A stretch of DNA of 64,000 bases from Ustilaginoidea virens (lineage: Eukaryota; Ascomycota; Sordariomycetes; Hypocreales; Clavicipitaceae): NCBI RefSeq assembly GCF_000687475.1, contig NC_057316.1, forward strand, positions 5,146,001 through 5,210,000, given 5' to 3'. The translations under genes and the position numbers were made by a program. Positions within the stretch are counted from its first letter, which is position 1. Each line of letters begins with the position of its first letter. The notes under the pieces were generated by a model. That model ran no database searches. It was not told the DNA's origin and was given only the letters and a program-made list of their open reading frames with translations. This document shows positions 46,392 through 59,300 of this stretch, in pieces.

Positions 46392-46416
46392 TTGTGTGTG
46401 TGTGTGTGTGTGTGTG
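46392..46416. repeat. GT dinucleotide microsatellite
   Basis: About 12 uninterrupted GT units, just upstream of the possible small minus-strand ORF. Confidence 0.9.
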
Positions 46417-47463
46417 TTGGGAGCAAGTGCTGGTTGTATAGAAGCTATGGCTCAAGCGTATGTGGTTGATGATGGTTGATGGTCCCAGCCAGCATTCATC
46501 GAGCACCACCGCGCGTACTTATACCTGGCCCGACCGAACGACGGCGAAAAATCCATCATGTCGCGATGCCTTGATGGTGCCTGCAGAAGCCGAACACGAT
46601 CAGCTCAGCCACGCCGGCCTGCCGAGTGGATCCTAGGATAAGTTCCCAGCCGGCAGCGCGGTGGGGCTGCAGCGCCCCGGCTGCGTGGCACTCCTGCCGC
46701 CTCAGCTGGCAAGAGTATCCAAGTATCCACCAAGAATGGGGGATTTTTTTTTTTTCCCTTCCTTTTCTTGTCTTTTTATTTTTTATTTTTATATTTATTT
46801 CTATCTTTTGTTACTCTGTTCTTACGAGAAATCCATGCAGTCGAGCTACACAGTACGGCGGGCCTGCTGGACAGAGCCTGGGCAAGTCTCTGTGCCTAGT
46901 CGTTCCCGAGTCGTCCTTTAAAGCTGGTCGGCGTGCCGTTTATTTCCTTGCTTGCCCTGCCTCCTGCGTGTGTAACTCGGCGCCACTGGCCATCCGTGCA
47001 TCCGTGTATCCGTGACGAAGCCCATCTGGCGATTTAACTGGCCAATCGGCGGGAATGAAGAAAAAAATTTTTTTTTTCAGAGTAAACAATAATCCGGTGC
47101 CGTCGTGGTCCTTTTTTTTTTTTTTTTTTTTTTTTTTTTCTTTTTTGGTTAGGTGGCAGAATGTCGAGGTCAGGATTCCGATGGCAGCCGCCCGTGAACT
47201 GCCGCTGGCTGGTGGGGCAAAGTGGGTTCAAGGCGGTTTTGGGCGGTTTGCTGGGCGGGATAGGTACCCGTCAAAAATGGCATGACGGAGAAAGGAAAAG
47301 AAAAAAAAAAAAAAAAAAAAAAAGGAAGAAAAAGAGGCGAAAAGAAAACAGGGGGCTGTTTAGTCCGGCGAGATTGGCGGAAATGGACATGGGCTGTCTT
47401 TTCCTGGTCCCAGATATGGCGTTGTTCCGGCCAGACCTGGCCCATTTGGCCATAGTCATGCTA

Positions 47464-47517
47464 GCTTACATTATGCTACATTATGCTACATTACGCTACG
47501 TTATGCTACGTTATGCC
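47464..47517. repeat. 10 bp TTATGCTACA minisatellite
   Basis: Five copies of TTACATTATGC/TTACGCTACG-like units with one or two changes between copies. Confidence 0.85.
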
Positions 47518-48029
47518 GCTATGCTATGCCATCGTGCTTCGGCCCCACCCGGACTGGACGTGAAGTCTGGTGCTGGTGCAGTCAGTCACTGAACTGGGCG
47601 TCGGGACAAAGCGTCTGGTGACCAGACTCTTCTGGAAGCTTCCAGTCATGGTTTCATGCCGTGCGTTGCACCTTGCAGGGCGTTAGGAAGAGCTGGGTAG
47701 CGTTGGGGAGTTTGCGCCATCTCATCGACACGATTCGCCGGCTCGTGTGAGAAAAAAAAAAAAAAAAAAAAAAAAAACCTGGCTGACTTGGTTGCAAGAG
47801 TCAATAGCACATAGTCTCGCGTGCTTCAGGCTCGCCCTCTTGGTTCGTCTCCAGATGAAAGCCAGTTAACTGGTTTTAACTGATCAGCTTCAGTTGATGT
47901 CTGGTTATATACATATTGATGGCTACTGGACCCCGCCGTGCTGCTGCTCTCTCACAAGATTGGCATGCCCCACCTCGGGGACTACATCTGTCGTTATCGA
48001 TAAGCCGGGTCTTTCTGCATCCGCCAAGG

Positions 48030-48065
<36 letters not shown>

Positions 48066-48145
48066 AGAGAGAGAGAGAGAGAGAGAGAGGCAGACCACCA
48101 TCAACTCGACATCCACCGGTCGCACGATGCTGGTAGAGCGCAACC

Positions 48146-50246
48146 ATGGAGCAGCAGGTACATAAGCCGCATCGGAAATCCAAAGAAAGGAAGCAGCATA
48201 CAGGAGGTGAGCTACCGAATCCTTCTGCCACCGCGCACTTTCATTCCCACATGTCCCTGCTCCCGTCTAACATGTCCACCCCCGACGTGGTGGTGTTGCA
48301 GATCACAATCCCAAGGCCTTTGCCTTCTCCAAGCCAGGAAAACTGCAAAAAGCCGCCGCAAGGTCCCAGGATGTATGCCTCGACGACTCCGCCCCGTCCG
48401 TTTCCGTTCTTCTCGCGCATCGAACCCAGCCTCCCTTCTGACAAGCATCTTCGCAGATCAAAGAACGCCGCTTCCATGTGCCGCTCGTTGACCGGCTTCC
48501 CGATGAAGCTCCTCCACGTCTCGTCGCCATCGTCGGCCCCCCCGGCGTCGGCAAGACCACCTTGCTGAAATCGCTGATTCGCCGCTACGCAAAGGAGACC
48601 GTTTCCGACCCGCAGGGACCCGTCACCGTCGTCACGTCCAAGAAGCAAAGGCTGACCTTTCTCGAATGCCCCAATGAGCTCGAGGCCATGGTCGACGTGG
48701 CCAAGGTGGCCGACATCGTCCTGCTCATGATTGACGGCAACTTTGGCTTCGAGATGGAAACCATGGAGTTCCTCAACATCCTGGCTGCCACCGGCATGCC
48801 CGGCAACGTCTTCGGCATCCTGACCCATCTGGACCTGTTTCGAAAACCGCAGGCCCTCAAGGATGCCAAGAAGCGCTTGAAGCGAAGGCTTTGGACCGAG
48901 CTGTACCAAGGCGCCCACCTGTTCTATCTCTCCGGAGTCATGAACGGCCGCTACCCCGACCGCGAAATCCACAACCTCTCGAGATTCTTGTCCGTCATGA
49001 AGAACCCCCGCCCGCTGGTCTGGCGAAATAGCCACCCCTACACCGTCATCGACAGCTTCCGCGACATCACGCATCCCTCCAAGATTGAGCAAGACGCCAA
49101 GTGCGATCGATCAATCGTTCTCTCGGGCTATCTCCGGGGGACCAATTTCGCCGTGCAGGGACAACGCGTCCACGTTGCCGGCCTCGGCGACTTCACCGTC
49201 TCGAGCATGGAAGTGCTCCCCGACCCCTGTCCCACACCATCCACGGAGCAAGCGCTGGCCAAAATCACCGGCAAAACCGGTCGGCGACGGCTGGACGAGA
49301 AGGAGAAGAGACTTCATGCGCCCATGTCTGACCGCAGCGGTCTCAAGATTGACGGCGACGCTATATGGATCACGCGAGAGAGAGGCTTCACCTTGAACCC
49401 GGATGCCGATGGCGCGGAGCGAGGCGAGGGCGAGGAAATGATTGTTGGGCTGCAAGCCGAACGGCGGCTGCTGGGCCAAATGGAGGATGGCGTGCAACTG
49501 TTTTCCGGCGGCCAGAAGCTGACCGACATCGCCCAGGAAGGGGTCGACACGGGGAGAAAGACGCAACGACGCGGCCGAGTCGCCGAAGAAGAAGAGGAAG
49601 ACGACGGCGGCGCCGACGACCAAGATTCAGAGGAAGAAGACGAGGGCTTCGTCAGTGGAAGCGCCGACGACGACGATGCGGAAGCTCGCGTCGAATTCAA
49701 CGAGGGCAAAATGGGCAAAATGTTCCGCAAGGATGCCGGCAGATCGGCCGGAGAGGAAGACGTTGTCTTTGCCGACAGCGATTCCGACCTGGGCTCACTA
49801 TCTGGTCAAGAGGAAGACGAGAACAGCGACGACAACGCCTGGGACCTGAACTCTGACGAAGAGGAGGCCGCCCTGCGGTGGAAAGACGACTTGGCAGGAC
49901 GGGCTCGCAAGCTGCACGGCCGACGCAGGGTATTTCACACTGGAGACTTGGCAAAGTACATGTACGACGAGAACATGACGCCAGCGGAAGCCCTGAAACG
50001 ATGGAAAGGCGAAGACGACGGCGGCTCTGGAGAGGAGGACATGGAAGAAGTAGACGGCGACGGCGACGATGACGACGGCGGCTTCTTCAAGAAAAAGCTG
50101 CCGGAACAGGAGGAGGACTCGGCGGAAGATCGCACGATTCCCCTCTACGACTACGAGGATCTGGCTGCCAAGTGGGCGGAACGTGAGCATGTCGAGGCCC
50201 TGCGGAAAAGATTCACCAGCAGTGGTCAAGCCGGCAACGACGATGA

Positions 50247-50279
<33 letters not shown>

Positions 50280-51864
50280 TTTCGAGGGTTTCGGGGACGA
50301 CGACGACGACGCCAACGACGAGGGCGACGGCGTCTTCGAGGACCTGGAGGCCGGGCCTGCCGACCAACAACCCGCCCCAGAAACGGCCGAGGACATTGCG
50401 GCCGAGCGCGAAAAGAACGCCCGGCGGAAGCAAGAGCTCAAGCAGCGGTTCGAGGAGGAAGACCGCGACGGGTTCCTCAACGACAAGGCCAACGCGCGGC
50501 GGCAGGACGGCGACGGGGAAGACTACGGCGAGGACGAGTGGTACGACGCGCAAAAGGCCACGCTGCAGAAGCAGCTCGACATCAACGAGCACGAGCTGGG
50601 CCGGCTGGAGGAGCGGCAGCGCGCGGCGGTCGCGGGCCACCGGGCCGGGCGGTACGCCAAGCTGGTGCTCGAGGGCGTGCCGGCCGAGTTCGTGGCGCGC
50701 TTCAGCGCCCGGCGGCCGCTCGTGGTCGGGGGGCTCACGCCGACCGAGGACCGCTGGGGCTTCGTGCAGGCGCGCGTCAAGCGCCACCGCTGGCACCGGG
50801 CCGTGCTCAAGACCAACGACCCGCTCATCGTGTCGCTCGGCTGGCGCCGCTTCCAGACCATGCCCATCTACAGCACCACCGACTCGCGCGTGCGCAACCG
50901 CATGCTCAAGTACACGCCCGAGCACGCGCACTGCTTCGCCACCATGTACGCACCCCTCGTCGCCCCCAACACCGGCCTCGTCTGCTTCAACTCCTTCTCC
51001 CCCAACGCCGCCGCCGCCGCCGCCGCCGCCGCACCCGCCGCCGCCGGCTTCCGCGTCGCCGCCACCGGCACCGTCCTCGGCGTCGACGAGTCCGCCGACA
51101 TTGTCAAGAAGCTCAAGCTCACCGGCACGCCCTACCGCGTCTTCAAGAACACCGCCTTCGTCAAGGACATGTTCAGCTCCGCCCTCGAGGTGGCCAAGTT
51201 CGAGGGCGCCTCGGTCAAGACCGTCTCCGGCATCCGCGGCCAGATCAAGCGCGCCCTCGCCAAGCCCGACGGCGGCCGCTTCCGCGCCACCTTTGAGGAC
51301 AAGATCCTCCTCAGCGACATCGTCTTCCTGCGCGCCTGGTACCCCGTCCGCCCGCACCGCTTCTACAACCCGGCCACCAACCTCGTCGGCTGGCAGCCCA
51401 TGCGCCTCACCGGCCAGGTCCGCCGCGACCAGAACCTGCCCACCCCGCAAGCCAGGAACAGCCAGTACCGCAAGGTGGACCGCGAGACCCGCCACTTCAA
51501 CCCGCTGCGCGTGCCGCGCGCCCTCGCCGCCGACCTGCCCTACAAGTCCCAGATTGTCGCCACCAAGAAGCAGAAGCGCGCCACCTACCTGCAGAAGCGC
51601 GCCGTCGTCCTGCCCGCCGGCTCGGAGGAGAAGAAGGCCCGGGCCCTGATGCAGCAGCTGCTCACCATTCGCAACGACGCCGCCGCCAGGCGCCGCGCCA
51701 AAAAGGCCGAGAACCGCGCCGCCTTCCAGAAGAAGCTGGCCGAAAGCGAAGACAAGAAGGAGGCCAGAGAGAAGAGAGAGACCAAGGAGTTTTGGCGCAA
51801 GAATGGCAGGAAAAGGAGCGCTGGAGAAGATGGCGGCGGCGGCGGAGGCAAGAGGAGGAAGTGA
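48146..51864 (+). CDS. BMS1: Ribosome biogenesis GTPase Bms1
   Basis: GTPase of the nucleolar small-subunit processome, needed for early 18S rRNA cleavages. Exons 48146-48206, 48302-48372 and 48457-51864 give 1179 residues, the usual family size. The two small exons supply [20 protein letters not shown] and [20 protein letters not shown], as in other Bms1 proteins. The G domain starts at [39 protein letters not shown] and the AARP2-type domain ([20 protein letters not shown]) follow. A long Asp/Glu-rich middle (about 400-690) leads to the C-terminal EF-Tu-like part ([14 protein letters not shown], then [13 protein letters not shown]) and a Lys/Arg-rich end. Codon use changes sharply inside the gene: from about 50500 almost every third base is G or C, and alanine runs appear. 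Confidence 0.95.
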
Positions 51865-52750
51865 GTATGTAGCATGCATGTGTTGTTCATCGCCAAATCA
51901 ACAGCCAGCTTACATTGCTGCTGGGCATCATGGTAAACATTTCTTTTCCATGGCCAAGGATCCTTTTGTAACTATCATCTTCTACAGGTTAGGTCAACTG
52001 GCTCGGGGCCAAAAGTCGCGTCCTCTGCCCAATTCTCTCGAGGTAGCAGTTTTGGCTGTGTCCATCTGTGTCCATCTTGTAGGCGGGACCCTTTGGTTGA
52101 AACCTTGATGCACATTTATCAAGCTACTCTTTCCTTGGTACAGTCTCCAAAGCTTGGCAGGGTGTTTTCGGGAAACCCTCGAGACACATGATAATCATGA
52201 TTTAGATATATTTCACACATAGTTTCTTTTTTTCTACACTCATGCCCGGTATTTAGACTCCAGCACCAATGCGTCAATGATCCATCAAAACCTGACGAAA
52301 CATTACAGCATCCATTAACTGACGTGACGGTATAGTCGGATGAGACTACGACCGACTACGACCGCAGCTGCCCCTGACGGTCCTCTTGCCCATGTCAAGC
52401 CATCTTCTCCTAGGTTGCTCACAAAACAATCCTCTCAGCATCGCCAAGCCGCATTCTCCCTCACAAACACCGTTTTTTGTCATTTTGTTCTTGAGAGGCT
52501 TCGGAAAACGAAAAAAAAAAAAAAAAAAAGAAACAAAAAAGATTGAGCGATACGAAGCAAAGCCCCCAGCGCATCGTGTATTCCATTCTGTGCATCCCGT
52601 TGGGGGAGCAAACGAACATGCGCCGCCCACAGTGAAAAGAAAGAGAAGAAGTAAAGAAATAGCAGTCGGAAAGGTGTCGTTGCCATTGCCCGGGTATGCT
52701 GCCGTACCCCTCTATCTCGCGTGCACGTGGAATTTGTCGTGATGAGCCTT
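51865..52750. other. Convergent intergenic region BMS1/RTN1
   Basis: 886 bp between two stops, with an A run at 52511-52529 and no supported gene. Confidence 0.5.
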
Positions 52751-54167
52751 CTAGGAAGCAATCATAGGTGCGGCCTCGGGAACGACGGGCTCCGCAGGGA
52801 CTACACCTTCGGGCTCAGCAACCTGCTTCGCTTTTGGCTCCTCGGTGGGGGGAGCGGGAAACTCGGGTTCCTTGACCGGAGCCGCGGGAGTAGGTTGCTT
52901 GGGCTTCGGGCCGGGGGCAGGGGAACTTCGGCCGCGAAGCATCTCCTGGACTTTACCGGTGTAGTCACCCGCATACTGTTTACCCATGGCCGTGAGCTGA
53001 TCTGCCTGTTTCTGCGCGACAATTCGAACTTGGGTAGTCTGGGCGTTGATGGCGTCTGAGGCATTCTTGATGTGGTGGTCAATCAATTCCTTGTTGGATT
53101 TATAGATCAGAGGAACGAAGAAGGCAACAGTGGTGGCGATGATGGAAAGTCCCCAGAACGGCACCAGCTTAACAAGGTGATACGAGATAAAGGCGGCAAT
53201 GCAGGCCTGTGCGCATGTTGATCAGTACTTGGTTGTTGCCAAGCGCGATTGGGATTGCCAATGCAAGGAAACGTACAAGGGCTGAAGCGCCAACGTTCTC
53301 GACGAACAAGATTCGTTGGGCTTCAATGACGAAGAAGTTGATGAGTTCGTGAACGTCACCAATCATGTTCTTGAGGGTGGCTTCCGAAATAGTGTAGTAT
53401 CGTCGGGGACGCATTTGCGTGGCCAAGCCGTGGCCCAGGACGGCCTTGCCGGCAAACTCGGCGGCCACAGTGACGGCAAGGACCACGGAGGATAGCTTGA
53501 AAGCCCAGCGAATCAAATCGAGGTATCTAACGGCGAAGGTGAATGAGACAATCGAAGCGTATGCGATGGCGGAGACGCCTTGAAGGGACAAGAAGGTTAA
53601 TATATCAGTTCAAGCAAGAGAGCACGCGACGATTGGTCAAGAATGGATGAAAACTCACGAGGGTTCTTCCATGACAAGAGTTCCGAGAAGAAAGAGTGAT
53701 AGTGAGTCAACGGCTGCCCGGTAGCAGCGGGATTTGACGGTGTTTTGCGAGCAGCGGCGAGGTTTGAAAACTCAGTCTGAGTCTTGGCCTGCTCGTCTCG
53801 AACATGCTGAGCAACCGGTCCTTGAAGGTGAAGCAAATGTGTTAGCGATGGGATATCGGAGCAGAGCCCTAATCGGGGGACCGTCATGTTGATGCTTCTC
53901 GGGGGGCAACCAAAATCGCAGTGAAGCTTACCATTGGCGAGGGAATCATAAGCAGCAGCGGCATCTGTCCAGGACGTTGTTAGGGAATCTCGACGTCTTG
54001 TGCGACGATAACAGGCCGACAGGAGATGGTCACATGTCAAAAAACTGCATCGCAAGGTTAGATATGCCGGACGGGGACGGGGAAGAGGACATTGGGGAGA
54101 CATGACGGACCTCACTGTTCTTGGTCGTCTCCAAGAGAGAGCCACCGTTGGGCGTGGTATCAGCCAT
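52751..54167 (-). CDS. RTN1: Reticulon-like ER membrane-shaping protein
   Basis: Integral ER protein that curves membranes into tubules. Exons on the minus strand are 54167-54116, 53964-53932, 53820-53659, 53578-53277 and 53206-52751, giving 334 residues. Exon 2 is only 33 bp. The reticulon domain begins at HSFFSELLSWKNPRVSAIAY and contains two long hydrophobic hairpins (SIVSFTFAVRYLDLIRWAFK onward, and ACIAAFISYHLVKLVPFWGL to TTVAFFVPLIYKSNKELID). The C-terminal 100 residues form a charged helix (AQTTQVRIVAQKQADQL) and a Pro/Glu/Val tail. Two of the acceptors are TTCAAG, less common than CAG or TAG, but the joins give uninterrupted family sequence. The neighbours are functionally unrelated. 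Confidence 0.9.
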
Positions 54168-54998
54168 GGTAAGGAGTATGAGTATGGCAGAGGTTGTGGT
54201 GTCTGAATATTTTCGCGATAATTCTGTAGCCTTGTGTATGTCCTTTTTCCCCAGAGGTTGGACGGACAAGTGGTCGGGTGGCGAGGTTGTTGACGTAGGT
54301 ACTTTTTTTTGGATTTCTAGGGGGGGGGAGGTGGACCGAAAAGTTAAAAAAGAAAAATAGAAAAAAAAAATCAACAAAGCAGAAGACAGCTCCAAGAGGT
54401 TCGTCAGCAGGAAACAGGCTAGGCACACGGGTAGGTAGGTAGCTGATAAGCATTAGGGTTCGGGATGGTCAGTGTGGATCGATTTATCAGGGGAGAGGGC
54501 AAAGGGGAAAGGGCCGGGGGTGACGGAGGGGGGGGGGGGTTTGGGGTTTAGAAAACAAGGCAGAGACGATGAGCGGCGTAGAGTAGAATGCAAGAGTCTC
54601 GTCGTACCTTTGCTTTGGAAGGGGGGGAATGATCAAGTTTGCTCTCGACAAAAAGAAGTCTTTGACTGGCCTCGAGGATAGAGAATCAAAAGAGGAGGTG
54701 ATTGGGGAGGAAGCACGGAGAGAGTGTGATTTGTGCCGCAGGGTGCAGCAGGAGAGGAGAGGAAGCTAGAAAACAGGGAACTACAAGTCCGTCCGGCTGG
54801 TCCTTGCTGTGTTGGACGTGTCTGGTGGATGTGGATGTGGAAGTCTGGTGGATGTGGATGTGGATGTGGATGGAATCATCCAACTGGGGGAGCTGCTGAG
54901 GAGGGAGGGGCGACAAGTGGGAGGAGGTTCAGCAGGGGCCGTCTGGTGTGACGAACAAGCTGCCCGAGCCCGTTGCCTCTACTCCGCGACGTGCTACA

Positions 54999-55137
54999 TA
55001 GGTACCTGCCTACCTACAACCCAGGTAGGTGCCTTAGGTTAACGTAGGAGGTAGGTAAGTTAGGTATGTACCATGAACGCACTGCGTAAAGGCAGATACC
55101 TCAGGTACCAGGCTTAGGTAAGGCACCTACCTCCTAA
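54999..55137. repeat. GGTACCTA/TAGGTAGG motif island
   Basis: About 140 bp with many copies of TAGGTACCT, CTACCTAC, TTAGGTAAGG and related strings on both strands. It is the densest but one of several similar islands in the window. Confidence 0.7.
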
Positions 55138-55895
55138 CCAACATTGAAGGTGTTGTAAGGAGGCCTGAGCCTCGAGGCGTGTGGCTCTGTGCGGACTGGG
55201 CCGCGTCATGCTCCAGTGGTGCAAGCAAGGCCCATCCCATCAGTGCTTGCTTGCTGCTGGTAGACGCGGGTGCAGGTACATGCCAGTCCGCCACCCACCA
55301 CCAGGCAGGCAGAGCCAGGCCACACAGTGCCCACTGCCGGTCGTACTCCGTACCAGGCACTGTACTCCGTACCTACCTCTAACAGTCTAACAGGTAGGTA
55401 CCTAGGTACCGATTAAAACGTGGCAGACATGCGCGCCGCCGTCCGTACCAGCAACGCCGACTCGACGCTGCATCGCACGCACATTGCGCCAGACGTTGTG
55501 CATTGCACACATTGGGGGCTGCAAATGCAATGAGTGCATCAACGTGAAACGTGCTACGTGCAACGGGCAACGTGCCCAGAACTCGAGCAACTACTTCGCA
55601 GCACTGCTCCGTCAGAGAGGCCTTCACTTCCGTCACTAAATGGGCGCCATGTCCGTGACGTCGATTTTTCCTCGACGGGCCCCACCTGGACTGACACACG
55701 TATGACGTCCCGTCTTCGATACGGACCTTTGGTACAAAGTCCGTTCCCAGCAATCCGTCTCTGGCATCTTGGTTTAACCAGCCAGCTCCAGTCTTTTCCC
55801 TTCGACAACGTCATTCCATCTCGTCAATCCGGAACCGAAAGCCCATTCTGCCTGCTTGCCCCCATGACCGCAAACGTGCCCTCTTCATCACAGTA

Positions 55896-55968
55896 CCATC
55901 CATCCATCCGTCCATCCATCCATCCGTCCATCCATCATCCTCCATCCATTCGTCCATCCATTCGTCCA
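55896..55968. repeat. CCAT/CCGT tetranucleotide array
   Basis: About 17 CCAT units interrupted by CCGT and CATT variants. Confidence 0.9.
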
Positions 55969-56343
55969 CGGCTATAGGATCCGTTGCTCAAGCTCGCACT
56001 TGCGCATCTTTCGCCTACACCACTTGCCCACACGCACATTGGATCCCGGGACGCTCTGGCTGCCTGCAGATACAGCCACCTCGGCACCAAGTACCAGACG
56101 AAAGAGAAAAGAAAAATCAGAAAAATTCTTCTTTCCTTTTTTTTTTTTTTCAATGCTACTGTCAAATGGTATAAAGGGGCATGCTAAATGCTCCTTCTTG
56201 AGAAACCTCGCTTCTCCCAGACCAATGCGGCAACCTCTAAAAGGGGCTCTAAACGGTCAAGTTCAAAACAAACACTCAATCCATGCGCAATTGTTTCCAT
56301 GCACCGAAAATTAAGTCATGTTCCCAGCTCCCAGGGTTAACTT

Positions 56344-59300
56344 TCACCTCCTCCATCCCCAAAATCCTCCCGTGTTCGGTGACGCGCCTGCCGCTGCAGA
56401 TGCAAAAGGCTTCAGATTGCCATCGGTAGACGCTGTCGTCGCATGACCAGTGAGCCGACCCAACACTCCCATGGCTCCGAGAGAATTCGACGCTCCGCAA
56501 GATCCATGGTTCTCTGACAAGAGGGGCGCGTGCGCCCTTCGAAGTGCCTCGAGCTTTTGCTTGGCCTCTTCTGCTTCTTGCTTGGCCGTGGCTTCCGCCG
56601 TCTTGGCCTGTACCAGTTCGAGCAGTAATGCCTCGTGGTCAAGGGGGCATGTCGGCCCCTCCAATGTCTTGCCAAGAGGAGAATCCTGTATGTGTGGCAG
56701 GGATGAGACTCTCGTACTGCAGACAGGACCGTGAGTTGGCGTTGAATTGCGTCGCCCAAGTTTGAGTTCCCGCAAACCACCATTCTTCCCTTTCCCCGCC
56801 CAGTCCACATCAGCATCTTGGTTGTGAGCTTCCCATACCGAACTGCTCGAGACCCTAGCCCTTGTCACATGCAGTTGCTTTTCGAGTCGCTGATTATCTT
56901 GATGGAGGCTTCGTACATATACATGTCTTTCCCGTAGTTGTTCTCTCAGAGAGGACAAGTCTTGATCCATGTCGTGGATCCGACGGCTTAGCTCCTGAGA
57001 GTGGGAAACGGCAGTGGCAAGCTGGTCTTTGGTTTTGAGCAACTCATCACGCACCTGCGCCTTGGACTGGATCAAGGATGATCGATGTTTCCTCTTCTCA
57101 ACAGCAAAACGCCTCTCGACCCCATCTAGTAACTCTGACAAATCTTCTGTTGACGGAGCGTCGTCGGTCTTCTCGGTCTCTGCATCTGTCACCGGTTCTG
57201 GCTCCCCAGTCGTTGATGTCGGATCATCATCGTTATATCCGGCGGCAGCAGCAACCGGTACCCGTTGCGGGGCTTGAGCCGCCATTCTGTCTTCTGCTTG
57301 ACCCTGGTTATTTGCTCTCTTGCGCAAGCCGTCCAGCAGCAATCGAACAGCTTTTCGATCTTCTTCGCGTTCTTCTCGCTCCGACTGCAACTGGCTCGTT
57401 AAAAGAGCGTGGTTCCTTTGCAGCTCGCTCAGAGCTGTGAGGAGATCCTCAATCTGGCTATGTAGATATCTTTCCTCGGCAGTCTTGACGGCGGCCAGCG
57501 TTTTTCGACCGACAGGTGTCGCTTCTCGGCTATATGATTCGTCTTCGGGGCTCGCAGAGTCTCGAGAGAGGGTAGATGCAATGGTCGAGCCAAAGCTATT
57601 CACGCTCTCCGAGCTTGCTTCCATTGAGTTCAGGGTGGAGGCGATGCTCTGCTTTGACGTGCTGCGACGAAGCATGCTCAGTGGTCGAGTAGGTGCTGCA
57701 GCCGTACCTGGGGAAAGGGTGCTGTTCTTGCTTGTTGAGGCCCAAATCCGCCCAAGAAAGCGGCTAGCGGCAGTGGTGATATCAGAGGCCCGAGCTGCAT
57801 TGGCTGTGGCAATGAGCGACTCTCTATATGCTTGCTCCAGCTGCGAGAGCTTCTCCCTCGTCACAGAGCTGCTCAGGCTGGCAAAGTCTTGAACAAACTC
57901 ATCGGCGTTGTAATGATAACAGTCCCATAGTCCGCGAGAGAGGAGAAGCTGCATGGCGTCTTCCAACTCTGTACAGGCAAGAAGGCGTGCTTCATTCTTC
58001 CTCATGAGGGACAGTGCGACCCGCATGACTGTTTCCGAAGCTCCCTCCGCAAATATAACGTCGTATATCCGGAATAGCATCGGTAATGGGCACGTCACAG
58101 CAAAGAAGCTCAGAAACCATTGCGAGACATAGGCGGTTTCGACTTGAATATCTTCGAGATGGCTCGAAAGAGCGGGTAGATTGAGTCGTAAGAGCTCCCG
58201 GAACTGATAGATGCGAACATGTAATCCCGACAAATCTGGCAGAAAACAGGCTCGTAGGTCGTACTTCTCCATGAGTCTGAGGATGTCGGGAAAGCGGGGG
58301 AGGTGAGTGTTAGTATACCAGGCCAAGTTTCAATAAACCGGGCTGTGTGCAGCTGAGGACCTACCGAACAAGAACACAAAATGCTTGCTTATCAGGCATG
58401 TGCATCAACAGAGGTCCCACGAGGAACCCGAGCCCTTGACAGTAGCCGATCTTGGTGTCATAGAGGCTGAAGGACTTGAGCACTCTTCCGAGCATACGCT
58501 GTCCATCACCATCTGGATCTCGGAACATGTCGACCCCGGGGAAACTGCGACCAAGATCTTTACCTATGATGAGTTCGTACGGGCTTGATTCGCCACAGAA
58601 ACGGTCATACTGCTCCTCGAGAGCAGAGTCGCGGGCACCAGACATGCTTTGCCATACTACTCCTCTCAATGGCGGTGGGATTCCTTTGCGGATCTTGTTG
58701 GACAAGAGAGTCGGCAAGCGAGCTGCCGTTTGCTGGTAGTCTTTGACGAGAGCGGCATAGAATTCGAGGTCGGTCATGGGTGGCGGGGGGAGCATGGAAT
58801 ATCGCAGAGCCGCAGGTGCAGGCCCGTTGACCATCTTTTGCAATTGTGCCATTGAAGGTGGTCTTGGCTTGTGGGATGACCGCTTCTCCACGTTACGCAC
58901 CTTGACGCTCTTGGGGTTCGTCGCCAGCTTTGCGTTTTCCTGTTCCAGGCGTGCCAGGAGAAGGGCGGTTGACTGTTTCACTGTCAGAATATGTTGCCTT
59001 GTCTTTTATAAGCACTAGCATCGCATGGGGCCATACGTTATCAGATTCTTCGTCCTTTGATTGCTCGTCCTCTGTCTTCTCGAGCTGTTCCCAGTTTACC
59101 TCCTCATTGTCATCGGAGAAGTCGGATTCATCATCATCGGTGCTGTATTTTCCTAGTTCATCTCCGAGGCTGCGAGTGGTAGCAATGGGTAACGGTTCCG
59201 GCGCCATGTCTTGAATCTCTCCGCGGACCATTTTATCATGACCGACTTCTTCGACCACCCCCACTGGATCTTCTTCCGGGACCGGCGATGCAGTCAGGGC

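Larger units (their letters stand above)
46295..48145. other. Intergenic region upstream of BMS1
   Basis: 1.85 kb with several simple repeats: GT array 46392-46416, T runs at 46744-46756 and 47111-47139, an A run at 47295-47323, a 10 bp TTATGCTACA repeat at 47464-47517, A runs at 47752-47777 and 48031-48063, and a GA array at 48065-48090. No gene is supported. Confidence 0.5.
54168..56343. other. Intergenic region RTN1/GYP5
   Basis: 2.18 kb containing the RTN1 promoter and the GYP5 3' end. It holds G runs at 54320-54330 and 54527-54540, GGATGT repeats at 54833-54870, a GGTACCTA-rich island at 54999-55137 with a second at 55386-55411, TACTCCGTACC motifs at about 55343-55375, and a CCAT/CCGT array at 55896-55968. 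No gene is supported. Confidence 0.5.

Noticed and set aside
50069..51649. 526-codon open frame on the plus strand in another frame of BMS1
   Set aside because: Translation is Arg/Ser/Pro/Thr-rich low complexity and lies entirely inside BMS1; open only because stop codons are AT-rich and rare here.
49798..51879. 693-codon open frame on the minus strand opposite BMS1
   Set aside because: It mirrors the GC-rich third positions and Asp-rich codons of BMS1; its translation is Gly/Val/Leu/Glu low complexity with no domain, while the plus strand encodes a complete conserved protein.
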